From Cryptomeria japonica (Eukaryota > Streptophyta > Pinopsida > Cupressales > Cupressaceae), in assembly GCF_030272615.1 (NCBI RefSeq), contig NC_081409.1:241386332-241450331 (forward strand): a DNA stretch of 64,000 nt. The letters are read 5' to 3'. The notes below the pieces were generated by a model. That model had not been told where the DNA came from. It worked only from the letters and a program-made list of their open reading frames with translations, and ran no database searches. Positions 11,505 through 21,865 of the stretch are shown piece after piece; position 1 is the first letter of the stretch, and the number at the start of each line of letters is the position of its first letter. The position numbers were made by a program, and so were the translations under genes.

Positions 11505-14500
11505 ATGGAGGATTCCAAATTCAAGGTCGAAAAGTTTAACGGCCAGAATTATCAGTTATGGAAAATGCAGATGGAGGATTACCTGTATCAAAAGGATTTG
11601 TGGCGGCCATTGGAAGGAAAGGCAAAGAAACCGACCACAATATCAGATGAAGAGTGGGACATTTTAGATAGAAAGGCACTGGGATCCATTCGATTGTGCC
11701 TTGCGGCGTCTGTAGCATTCAATATAACAGAAGCAAAAACGACTGTAGATTTGATGGCAACATTGGCTAAGCTGTATGAGAAACCCTCGGCTTCGAATAA
11801 GATATTTCTTATGAAGCGTTTGTTTAATTTGAAAATGAGTGAGGGAGGATCTGTAACGGAGCACTTAAATGAATTTAATACAATTACCAGTCAATTGTCT
11901 TCGGTAAAAATTACCTTTGCAGAAGAGGTTAGGGCTCTCTTGATTTTATGTTCTTTGCCAGAAAGCTAGAATAGCTTGGTTATGGCTGTAAGTAACTCTG
12001 TCTTTGGTAAAAATACTTTGGTATTTGATGATATTGTTGGTGTTATCCTAAACGAGGAAATGCGAAGGAAAAGCACAGGTGAGACTCCAACATCATTGGG
12101 TAGTGTTTTGAATGTGGAGAACAGAGGAAGATCAAAGGAAATAGGAAAAGGCCCTGGGAATGAGAAGTCACGAGGGAAGTCAAAGAAAGGACGCTCTCAA
12201 TCTAGAGGAAAAAAAGATTGCTGGTACTGCGGAAAGCCTGGTCATCTAAAGAAAGATTGTTGGTCTCGGAAAAACAAAGAAGGAGACAAAAATGAAAATG
12301 ACAGTAAGGAAGCTAATATTGCAAGTAATACTTTACAAGATGCTTTAATCTTATGTTTGGATAATGTTAATGATTCCTGGGTAATAGATTCTGGGGCTTT
12401 ATTTCATGCTACACCCCATAGAAAATATTTTCTAGATTATGTTCAAGGTGATTTTGGACAAGTATATTTGGGTGATGATGAGCCCTGTCAAATTGTTGGA
12501 AAAGGAAAGATAAAGATCAAGTTGCAGAATGGTAATGACTGGTTTCTGCAGGAGGTAAGACATGTTCCTAATTTAAGAAGAAATTTAATTTCTGCAGGGC
12601 AACTAGGTAGTGAAGGTTGCATAGTTACCTTCTCAGACAGTATGTGGAAGGTCACTAAAGGATCATTAGTAGTAGCTAAAGGTGCAAAGGTAGGCACATT
12701 ATATCTGTGTACTGGTAACACTTACTCTACCTGAGCTGCTACAGATAAAGTTATTGCAGGGACAACAACAATAAATGTTGCAAGAACAGATTCGATAATG
12801 TGGCACCATAGGCTTGGGCACATGAGTGAGAAAGGGATGAAAATCCTTCACTCCAAAAATCTATTGCCAGAACTAAAGAAGATTGATTTAGAGTTCTGTG
12901 AAAACTGTGTTTATGGTAAACAGAAAAGAGTCAGATTTCTCAAGGTTGGGAAAGAGAAGAAGAGTGAGAAGTTAGAGCTTGTACATTCAGATGTATGGGG
13001 ACCGGCTCAGGTATCATCTCTTGGTGGCTCTTGTTATTATGTTATTTTTATTAATGACTCAACCAGAAAAACATGGGTATATTTCCTAAAACAAAAATAA
13101 GATGTTTTTGAAACTTTTAAGAAATGGAAAGCTTTGGTTGAGAATGAGATAGGAAAAAAGTTGAAGTGTCTCAGATCGGATAATGGAGGTGAGTATTGCA
13201 GCAAAGCATTTGAAGATTACTGTTCCTTAAATGGGATTCGAAAGCAGAAGACAGTTCCAGGAACTCCACAGGAAAATGGTGTGTCAGAGAGAATGAATAG
13301 GACCATCATGGAACGTGCGAGGAGCATGAGATTGCATGCTGGATTGCCCTTACATTTTTGGGCAGATGCTGTACATACTGCTGTCTATTTGATAAATAGA
13401 GGACCTTCAACCCCTTTGGATGGTGGTATTCCAGAGGAGGCATGGACTGGTAAAAAGGTAAATTATTCTTTTTTAAAAACTTTTGGTTGCGAAGCTTTTG
13501 TCCATGTTGATAAAGAAAACAGAACCAAGCTTGATGCTAAATCTCAGAAATGTACCTTCATTGGATATGGGATAGATGAATATGGCTATCGGTTATGGGA
13601 TTTTGAAAATAAGAAAATAATTAGAAGTAGAGATGTTATATTCAATGAGAAGGTTATGTATAAAGAACAGATGCAGGAAAAGAAGCATGAACAGGACAAA
13701 CAAGAATATGTGGTGTTGGATGAGATTCCTGAAAATGAAATGCCACAGGTACCTGATGCTCAGCAACAACAAATTGTCCCACAAACTCCTGCAAGTGTTA
13801 GACGTTCTACGAGGACAAGTAGAACCCCTAAAAGATTTTCTCCTTCTTTGTATTCTATTTTATTAACAGATTCTGGTGAACCAGAAGAATATGAAGAAGC
13901 AATGCAGGTGGATGCCAAACAACAGTGGCAGCTAGGCATGAAAGAGGAGATGGACTCCCTGATGAAAAATAAGACTTGGGACTTAGTTCCTTTACCTGCA
14001 GAAAAAGGAGCCTTGCCTAACAAATGGGTTTATCGACTGAAGGAGGAGGAAGGAGGTCAGAAAAGATATAAGGCCAGACTTGTGGTAAAAAGTTTTGCAC
14101 AGAAAAAGGGTATAGATTATGATGAAATATTTTCTTCAGTTGTAAAAATGACTTCAATTAGAACTGTACTTAGTCTTGTGGCTGCAGATGATTTACATCT
14201 CGAACAATTAGATGTCAAAACAACTTTTCTCCATGGAGATTTGGAGGAGGAAATTTACATGTTGCAACCACAGGGATATGAGGTCAAAGGTAAGGAGAAC
14301 TTGGTGTGCAGGTTGAAGAAAAGTTTGTATGGCCTAAAGCAAGCACCCCGACAATGGTATTTAAAATTTGATAGTTTCATGGCTGAACACGGTTATCATA
14401 GATGTCATTCTGATCATTGTGTATATTTTAAGAGATTTGATAATGGCAGTTATATTATCCTGTTGCTTTATGTTGATGACATGCTTGTTGTTGGGTCTAA

Positions 14501-15431
14501 CATGCAACATATAAATGATCTTAAACAGAAATTAGCCAGGTCATTTGCTATGAAGGATTTGGGTGCAGCTAAGCAAATTCTCGGTATGAGGATTACACGG
14601 GACAGGAAAAATAGAACCTTGAATTTGTCCCAAAGTGAGTATATAAAGAAGGTGTTGAAAAGATTTAACATGCAGGATGCAAAAGCAGTTAGTACACCTT
14701 TGGCTAGTCATTTCAAATTGACTAAGGAGATGTGCCCAAAGGCACAGGAAGAGGTTAATAAAATGTCTAACATCCCGTATTCATCAGTTGTTGGTAGTCT
14801 GATGTATGCAATGGTATGCACAAGGCTAGATATTGCACATGCAGTGGGAGTTGTGAGCAGGTTTATGAGTAATCCGGGTATGGAACATTGGAATGCTGTG
14901 AAATGGATTCTTCGGTATTTGAAAGGAACTACTACGAAGGCATTATGTTTCAAAGGATCTAATGCTGCTCTAAGTGGATTTGTTGACTCTGATCTGGCGG
15001 GTGATATTGATTCACGGAGGAGTACTACAGGGTATGTTTTTACTATAGGGGGAACTGCAGTCAGTTGGATTTCTAGGCTGCAAAAGGTTGTTGCACTTTC
15101 AACCATTGAAGCCGAGTATGTTGCTGCTACAGAAGCCAGCAAAGAGATGATTTGGTTGCAATGTTTTCTGAAGGAATTGGGTCAGACAGAAGAGGATAGC
15201 CCATTGTATACTGATAGCCAGAGTGCCATTCATCTTGCGAAGAACTCTGCTTTTCATTCAAGGACAAAGCACATTCAGCTCAGGTACCACTTCATCCGGA
15301 CTATTTTGGAGGAGGGTCAGTTACGGCTTGAGAAGATTCACACAAGTGAGAATCCTGCCGATATGTTCACAAAGGCAGTTCCACAGGAGAAGCTTATTTC
15401 TTCATCAGTTTCTGTTGGTCTTCTTGATTAA
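11505..15431 (+). pseudogene. Copia Gag-Pol polyprotein, one frame broken by three stop codons
   Basis: A single reading frame of about 1,309 codons starts at the ATG at 11505 (MEDSKFKVEKFNGQNY). It is interrupted only by TAG at 11967, TGA at 12732 and TAA at 13098, with no frameshift seen. Order of domains: Gag; zinc knuckle CWYCGKPGHLKKDC (from 12219); aspartic protease WVIDSGALFHA (from about 12378); integrase HHCC region MWHHRLGHM...CENC (12798-12915); integrase core with VHSDVWGP and LRSDNGGEY plus the downstream E; reverse transcriptase with ARLVVKSFAQKKGIDYDE, YGLKQAPRQWY and YVDDM (about 14050-14485); RNase H with GFVDSDLAGD, STIEAEYVA and LYTDSQSA. Catalytic residues appear intact. 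The terminal TAA is at 15429-15431. The protein would assemble particles, copy the RNA and insert the DNA, but three stops prevent full translation. Confidence 0.93.
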
Positions 15432-15509
15432 TAATTGTGGAATTTATACCAGTCAAGTCCTAGTGTTTTATCCAGCGAATGTTGCATGTATAGTGGTGTC
15501 GTGTAGTTT

Positions 15510-15571
15510 CAGTCTCCAAGTGGGAGATTGTTCGGTGTGGAGCCTGATCAGTCTCCAAGTGGGAGATTGTT
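15510..15571 (+). promoter_or_regulatory. Duplicated polypurine tract before the 3' LTR
   Basis: The phrase cagtctccaagtgggagatt occurs at 15510 and again at 15549, a 39-bp period. The second copy abuts the 3' LTR start at 15568 and is the likely plus-strand primer (AGTGGGAGA). The first is an extra tract. Confidence 0.75.
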
Positions 15572-15998
15572 GAAATGTGGCGACTGATCAGCAAAGTACT
15601 GTACACTCAGCACGTATCCTCGTCGGGGTCCGGGGCTGGGCCGGGCCCCGGGCAGGGGTTCGGGGGCGGCAGCCCCCGAGAAATTTTTTTTTGCCGTTTT
15701 TTGTTGATGAAAACCGACATTGTAATAAAACCCTAAAAAAGGCCGACTTTGTTTGTTGCCCTAAAAACGCATGTTATAAGCGGCTAGGATGCTCAAGGCA
15801 TTGGAAGGTTGATGTACTGTTTTTGCTGGATAATAAGAAAGATTGGATGGCTGTGTATGGTGGACGTAACCCATTCTGGGTGAACCACGTTAAATCTCTG
15901 TGTTATCTGTGTCCTGTTTTATTTCTTTATCTTTTGTATTTAAATTTGTATATAATTGTTAGTTCATATTTGCTCCGGATCTGCTTGAAACCCTAACA
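15568..15998 (+). repeat. 3' LTR of the nested Copia
   Basis: 431 bp, same ends as the 5' LTR. It has one extra T in the ttgccgtttttt run and about a dozen substitutions, clustered in the GC-rich block (15620-15680). An open frame over it (15577-15996) is not a gene. Confidence 0.95.
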
Positions 15999-16003
15999 GG
16001 TCT

Positions 16004-16363
16004 TCCCCAATCTCAGGAGCCCTTCATCCAAAGCATCAGTGGGAGATCTGAGTTAGCCCAAGTTTGATTGTCTTCAAGCTGATTGTATTCAAGAAGAGGC
16101 CAGGTTGGCAGCAAGAGGAATTGGATGAAACCATCATGATGTAGAAAATCAAGCTCTTGCTACACATACTTCTAGAGAAAGAAGCAAAAGAAGAAAAAGG
16201 AATAGAGACGAAGAATCAGATTCTGCCCCAGATCCAAAGAAGAAGAAGGATTTCTCTCACATTCAATGTTTCAGGTGTGACAAGTATGGTCACTTCGCTC
16301 GAGATTGTAAATTAAGACCTACACAACTTGCTTCTATTGCGAAAATTGCCACGGGGACATCTT
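16004..16363 (+). pseudogene. Gag, C-terminal part with zinc knuckle, of the gag-only element
   Basis: This continues the gag interrupted at 11014. After a frame change near 16063 it reads through a basic, serine-rich stretch (RERSKRRKRNRDEES) and a lysine block (DPKKKKDFSH). It then reaches the zinc knuckle CFRCDKYGHFARDC at about 16270-16311, and a TAG ends it near 16363. The knuckle would bind the element RNA. No protease motif follows, which supports a gag-only element rather than a truncated full one. Confidence 0.8.
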
Positions 16364-16613
16364 AGAAGGAGCCAAGCTCTAAAGTTGATTCATAAGGTTT
16401 CTTATTTTAAAGTCGATCAGTTTCTTCGTAGAGGAGAAATTGACATCCAGAGGGAGTTTGACAAACCAACAGAGGCAACTTTGGACGAGAAGGTCAGGAA
16501 GTTGTTACTAGTACTTAAAGCCCTTGTTAATGCATTTTTCTCTAAGACGGAGAAATTTGAGGTGAAAGCCCTTGTCTATCTCTGAGGCGGAGATGTGCTT
16601 CTTTTCACCCTCT

Positions 16614-16950
16614 GGGAGTAGCCATGGTGGATGTCATGTTGAGAGACTCCATGACAACATCACGTTGAGAGACTTTGTGATGAATTCCTTGTACTTGTGT
16701 TTTTCCACTCATGGGAGTAGCCATGGTGGACATCATGTTGAGAGATCCCATGATGACATCATGTTGAGTGACTCCGTGATGGACACTTGTGCACATGTTT
16801 CTTTTCATACATGAGTGTAGTCATGATGGACATCATGTTGAGTGACTCCATGATAATATCATGTAGAGTGACTCCGTGATGAGCTCTTTTGACAAATGGG
16901 TGCAGCCATTGTGGGTGTCATGTTGAGAGATTTCATGACATCGAATATTT
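16614..16950 (+). repeat. 99-bp tandem array in the gag-only element
   Basis: About three and a half units start at 16614, 16713, about 16813 and 16898. Each contains gggagtagccatggtggac-like and catgttgagagactccatga-like segments. Within each unit the catgttgag(a/t)gac phrase is itself doubled. The array lies between gag and the 3' LTR and is non-coding. Confidence 0.75.
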
Positions 16951-16979
16951 AGAAGGATTCCTCCCTAGCTAAGATGGAG

Positions 16980-17610
16980 TGTTGACGATATAGCTTCAGG
17001 TGTCATCCTTCTATTGATCCAATTAAGCAAATAAATAATCCTTGTCTACATGCATTTATTTGGAATAGTTTTTTTAAGAGGTGCTTCACTAAACGGTCAC
17101 CACCTTTTTGTAAGTGAGACGCATTGGTTTGCAAGAGTTCATCGATCTTAAAGAGACACATTGGTTTGCAAGAGGTCGTCGATCTTAAAGAGACACATTG
17201 GTTTGCAAGGGGCCGACGTCCCTTAGAGAGACGTGTTGGTTGATAGAAACCATATCGTAGTGTATTTAAAGAAGATGCTGCCCTCTCTATGTACACATCG
17301 AACGAATTAAGACAAGTCTGTGTTACTTCAGGGAGATCAACATTGATCAGCAGATCAAGGAATACATCAATTCCTTTATTAGTTAGATTGTGATCAAGGA
17401 ATGCATCATTCATTGTATAATTGCACCTAGGAGAGGTGCTATCCAATCGTAAAGCAGATTTTCTGACTTATTCAATATAATATATGTGATATATTATTGG
17501 CTGGGTTTTTCTCCCTCAAGAAGGAGGGTTTTCCCAGGGTAAACTGCTGTGTTAGTTGTTTATTGTGTTTTGTATTTCTGCTTATTTCATTTCTGATCTT
17601 AAAATCAACA
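16980..17610 (+). repeat. 3' LTR of the gag-only element
   Basis: 631 bp, TGTTGACGATAT...AAAATCAACA. It contains three copies of a 38-bp unit starting ttggtttgcaag (about 17124-17235) where the 5' LTR has two, and an added ttttcccagg-like 10 bp near 17532. Confidence 0.9.
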
Positions 17611-17615
17611 GAACT

Positions 17616-18527
17616 TAGATGTACTAGTAACCTGTGGTGTTTTAAACAACTCTAGCAAACAAGATTCTTGTAGCTTCAAGGACTTTATGAGATCGCTTTT
17701 GCTACAAACGTTGTAGCCAACTCACAATATTTCAATGCAAAGGTACTCTACAAACTTAGGGAGGCATTTCTAAGTTACTCATCCAGTTCTCAAGTCTTAA
17801 TCAAGCAATAGACTCATGAAAAGCTTACCCTAGAAAATAAATACAAAACATAAAGAAATATATTTTTCTAATCAGGTACTTTGTGAATGATTTTCATTTT
17901 CAAATTGTAGGGAACATACTAAGAAAGGTCAAAGACCAATTAAAATTCATTAGCACAGAGCAACTGAACCATGTCTTAGAAAGTTAGGGTAATTTTAATA
18001 AATTAGGGAAATATTTGATCTCTATAACCTCAATCAAGAAGTTAATTAAAATGTCTCCCTTTAGACCACTTAATATTACAGAGTTTCTGAAAGAACATGG
18101 AAGTTAAGAAAGAATATAGGTAGTCTGCATGCTCGGTCATTCTTGAACATTTATTATTAGATGAAGAGACCTTACATTAGCATAGACTAGAGTAAATGAT
18201 TTGGATGCTTAGATATCTAAAAATTTGCGCTACTTGTTTGAAATCGAAACATGTAGGTCCCATTAAATTCTCAAGCATGATTGGTAGAGGGAGAAGTAGA
18301 AAAGCTTGTTTTGATAAAGAGTTTTTCTCTTTTAGACTCTTAGAAAGTTTGCCACAATATGTTTTTCTTCTTGTAGTTATTTTTGTGAACAATTGTTTTT
18401 TAATTTCATTCGGGTTTATGATGTATATGCTAATAGAAAGGAAGTGAACGTGGTGTTTAACGGATTATTGGTGTTAGAAGTAGGATGTTATAGGTGTAAG
18501 TTTTGAGTTCTCAAGATTAGTTGCTCT
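17616..18527. other. Non-genic stretch, nothing recognised
   Basis: AT-rich, with scattered short open frames on both strands (for example 18177-18447) without known motifs. It lies between the gag-only element and an LTR-like terminus at 18528. Confidence 0.4.
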
Positions 18528-19000
18528 TGTAATGTCCCTTTTTGTAAGTGCCCTAGTTTTTGCCCTAAAATCACAATTCCAAGTAACTTTCCTATTAGGG
18601 TTATGAACATAAATTTATTTATAAGATATCTCTAATTTATTGGGGAAATTCAACCGTAAGGAAGCTAGGATAAGGTGACTCGATAAGGTGCCTTAAAGAT
18701 CCTCTACCCTAGGCCCAAGAGCGGATATACCATCCCTCTTGGCCTCATGTAGCCTGTGCCATCCATATGAGGTGGCGTTCCTAGTGAGGTGTCCTATAAC
18801 TGTTCCCCTTCATCTTGCCATACATTTCCCACTTCCTATGATTGGACTTCTCGGTATATTGATTTGCCATTATGGAGGGATGAGGAGTATTCACAATATG
18901 GTGCCCCGGAAGTCCATCCCTTCTAAGCCCCCAAAGGCAGTACCCCTTGTACCCCCTTGGCCTCATGGGACCATTTGGTCACCACCATGAGGTGGCGTAC
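18528..19000 (+). repeat. LTR-like 5' terminus (TGTAATGTCCC family), left part
   Basis: TGTAATGTCCCTT at 18528 matches the terminal motif seen at seven other places in the window. The following 470 bp have no coding content and include two ggcctcatg...atgaggtggcg phrases (about 18741-18778 and 18960-18996). The stretch is cut at 19000 by the inverted-arm element. Confidence 0.45.
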
Positions 19001-20757
19001 TGTTGATGTGTTTTTTATGCACATGCGAACACAGAATAAAATACCGAAGTATCTTATCCTCTCTTGAACAAAGTTCCCGACTGCTGAAGATCTCGTTGAA
19101 GGATCAGTCGGAGTAACTCCAAGGTTCTTGTTTGTAGGTTCTCTACTCGTGGATAAGCTCTCTGTGGTATGATGTGATTTTGCTGGAATCACAAGGGGAC
19201 TTACACTTGACGACCTAAACGTCTGATTTGCTTTGAATATTACTGGAACACAGGATTTCACTAGACTTCATTTGCCACCTTGTTTGAGCTTGAAACCTTG
19301 TTCCTAACTTGGAAAATGGTCTAACTTTGCCTTGTGAAGTGGTTTGAAACTTGAACGCTGAGCAATTTGGCCAGGAATGAAGATTTCGCTCCTGACCCTT
19401 CTAGAGGGTCCAGAGCGAAAATCTTATTTGAGCTTATTTTTCACTAATTTTGGCTAACTTTTTATGTGCAGGGTCTCTTGGAATGAAGATTGGACATCAT
19501 TTGATACATTTGAAGGAAAGCATCACCAAATTGAGAATCAACCAAGTATTAGACAAGGTGGCATCCTAGTCATCATTCCTCCAGTCGGGTTGGTCCACCT
19601 CAGCATGTCTAGATTCAATGTACTTGACTCATCAAAGATGGCACTAACTTCGATGTACCTACCTCGGCTATCCATTGGTCGAATATTCCAGAGAAGACAT
19701 GTGTCCAAATAATGCAATTATTTCATTGGTCAGAATTAAGTTTGTTGTAACAAACCCTAATTAGGGTTTTCATTGTAAAATCTTGGCCATTGATCTCAAA
19801 TTGATCTAAACCATTGAATTGTATTGAGGGCACTATATAAGCCCTGGCTCTTCATTTGTAAAGGCTAATAGTGGGTAAATGGGGAATAGTTAGTGAATAG
19901 GAGTCAACAATAGTTAGTCAGGAGTTAGAAGGTGAATAGTTAGAATAGTGAATAAGTCAGTTAATAGTATAGCAATTAGAGTAGAATAGAAAGAGAAGGC
20001 AAAAGATTGTTGCCAAGATGTTGTTGTAAAAGGCTTGTAAAACTTCATTGAAGAAATGGTGAAATCTATGGGTCGATTCAACAATTTGCATGGTCTTTAT
20101 ACTTCTCAGTTTTGATTTCATGTTATTAGATGAGTGGAAGAAGTGTGTTTGATTGATGGTGAAATTTGTATATCCATACTACTAGCAGTTTGTTAATTGC
20201 AGACTTGCCTTGTGTAGTCAACTAGAATCATTCAGCTTGAGCTTAACTTCAGTTGTCGCTTCTTCATTGACATGCATCAGCCTGATGGTGTCTATGCCTG
20301 TAGTGATGATTTGAACATCATAAAAGTTTTCCTCCGAAGATCGCACTAACCTTGTGGAGATGGTCCTGGGATGTCAAAACAAGACTTAGTTAGAATTTCA
20401 TCAAAGATCATTCATTGCTCCTACATTCTTAGTGTCAGAATTAGATCCTTCCCTCGCCCTCATCCTTTTTTCCCTTTTTTCAAAAAATCTAGGCTAGTGA
20501 AATCCTGTGTTCCAATAATATTCAAAGCAAATCAGACGTTTAGGTCGTCAAGTGTAAGTCCCCTTGTGATTCCAGCAAAATCACATCATACCACAAAGAG
20601 CTTATCCACGAGTAGAGAACCTACAAACAAGAACCTTGGAGTTACTCTGACTGATCCTTCAGCGAGATCTTCAGCAGTTGGGAACTTTGTTCAAGAGAGG
20701 ATAAGATACTTCGGTATTTTATTTTGTGTTCGCATGTGCATAAAAAACACATCAACA
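19001..20757. mobile_element. Element with 264-bp terminal inverted repeats, 5-bp TSD
   Basis: The left arm 19001-19264 and right arm 20494-20757 are inverted copies of equal length, with six transitions and no indels by eye (about 98% identical). The element begins TGTTGATGTG and ends CACATCAACA. Flanks are CGTAC (18996-19000) and CATAC (20758-20762), a 5-bp duplication with one change. The 1.2-kb core has no transposase or retroviral domain; it includes a TATATAAG box at about 19835 followed by a repeated gaatagttag-like tract. Long inverted arms suggest a DNA transposon, but 5-bp duplication and TG...CA ends are LTR-retrotransposon features. Class unresolved. Confidence 0.8.
19860..19990 (+). 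repeat. Short-period gaatagttag-like tract inside the inverted-arm element
   Basis: Words such as aatagttag, gaatag and gtgaatag recur about every 10-20 bp between 19868 and 19990, downstream of a TATATAAG box. It is a degenerate simple repeat. Confidence 0.5.
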
Positions 20758-20762
20758 CATAC

Positions 20763-21847
20763 CTAGAAGAGTACCCCATTGCTGTTCCCCCCCTTGTAAT
20801 CTCTCATTACCCCTACCATGGTTGAAAAACAGAATATATATGCAACATCCTATATTATGTTACGTATTCTATATATCTATATATTAAACAGTCGTAAGCA
20901 ACAGCACAATATGAATCAGCAATGAACAGATAGAAATGATATTCATTATGCTATATTAGACAGTCATAAACAACAATGCATCATTAATCAGCAGTGTGCA
21001 GATATAAATAGTACTTATTTCTCTATGTATAGGGAACTCATACCAAACCCACAGTATAGAATCAAACTGCTGTATGCTCAGTTTCTTATCGATACCAAAT
21101 CTGATCTCATTTGATGATTGATTGATTGAATGAATGAGTTCCTTTGATTTGATGATTTGAGGTATTGGTGAGTGATGATCAAGTGATTGTTGATTCGATA
21201 GAATTATTTGCTGATTGATTGTTTGTTTGATTTGAATGATTGGAATGATGATTGATAAGTGATCCTTGAATGATTGGAATGATCTCTTTTATACTTAAGT
21301 GGGGAAAGGGTCACCATCTTTCATAAGACTTGAGTCACCACCCTTCATTAGAATCGAGTCACCACCCTTCATTGCTACCTTTGAGAATAATAATTTTTTC
21401 TCCAAATTGATCTCCCTTCCATCTCTTCCTCAAATGAACCTTCTTCCCTTTATATCTTCCCATGTGAGGGAGAGGTAACATCTGTTCATCATTCCTGCCC
21501 TTTGGCAAGAGACACAACCTTTCACAATTTTCACCCTTTGAAATTCAAATAGTACAACCCTTCATAATTTTCTCCCTTTGAAAGAGACACAACCTTTCTT
21601 TTTCCATTAATCCTTCCTTGGTTCACATACTTTCATTCATTTCTTCCCTCCTTTTTTCTTTTCAAATGATCTTTTCTCCTTTTTATATCTCATTGTTTGA
21701 GAGAGTCATAACTCTTCATTCCATGCCTTTTGACCTTTCATTAACTTAATTACATTTTAATAATGTTATATTATATTTTTATTATTTTATGTTTTAATTT
21801 ATTGTTATTATTATTTATTAAATCCTATTAAAAAAGGGGACATTACA
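20763..21847 (-). repeat. Minus-strand LTR-like sequence starting at 21847
   Basis: Read on the minus strand from 21847, it starts TGTAATGTCCCCTT and continues through an AT-rich stretch and a purine-rich tract. On the plus strand it shows a tgattgattga-rich tract near 21110-21270 and a threefold gagtcaccacccttcat-like repeat at 21307-21380. No coding content. The far end was not found; it may lie left of the inverted-arm element. Confidence 0.45.
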
Positions 21848-21865
21848 GGCTTGTAATGTCCCCTT
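21834..21865. repeat. Perfect 14-bp palindrome at a head-to-head LTR junction
   Basis: AAGGGGACATTACA and its exact complement TGTAATGTCCCCTT are separated by GGCT. Each arm is the 5' terminus of an LTR-like sequence, one reading left and one reading right. Confidence 0.8.

Larger units (their letters stand above)
11015..15998 (+). mobile_element. Nearly complete Ty1/Copia retrotransposon (Tork/Tnt1-like), nested
   Basis: LTRs at 11015-11444 and 15568-15998 flank a full gag-protease-integrase-RT-RNase H frame. The 5-bp duplication GGTCT is exact on both sides (11010-11014, 15999-16003). The two LTRs differ at about 13 of 430 positions by eye, about 3%, so the insertion is fairly recent compared with its neighbours. 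It sits inside the gag of the 9806-17610 element, in the same orientation. Confidence 0.95.
9806..17610 (+). mobile_element. Gag-only Copia-type LTR retrotransposon (non-autonomous), interrupted
   Basis: Direct LTRs at 9806-10388 and 16980-17610 begin TGTTGA(T/C)GATAT and end AAAAT(T/C)AACA. They are flanked by the exact 5-bp duplication GAACT (9801-9805 and 17611-17615). The interior, once the 4,989 bp of the nested Copia plus its TSD are removed, is only about 1.6 kb and encodes a Gag with a zinc knuckle but no protease, integrase or reverse transcriptase. This is the organisation of gag-only elements, which must borrow the enzymes of an autonomous relative. A 99-bp tandem array sits before the 3' LTR. 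Confidence 0.9.

Noticed and set aside
14708-15142. 144-codon minus-strand frame
   Set aside because: Antisense to the well-supported RT-RNase H of the nested Copia.
15577-15996. 139-codon plus-strand frame
   Set aside because: Coincides with the 3' LTR of the nested Copia; part of it is also open in the 5' LTR, but it has no domain.
16614-16950. CRISPR-like array
   Set aside because: Repeats are adjacent 99-bp tandem units without unique spacers, inside a plant retroelement.
18923-19261. 112-codon minus-strand frame, mirrored by 20371-20766 plus
   Set aside because: Both are the same inverted arm read in the same sense; no known domain, and the open frame is explained by the arm duplication.
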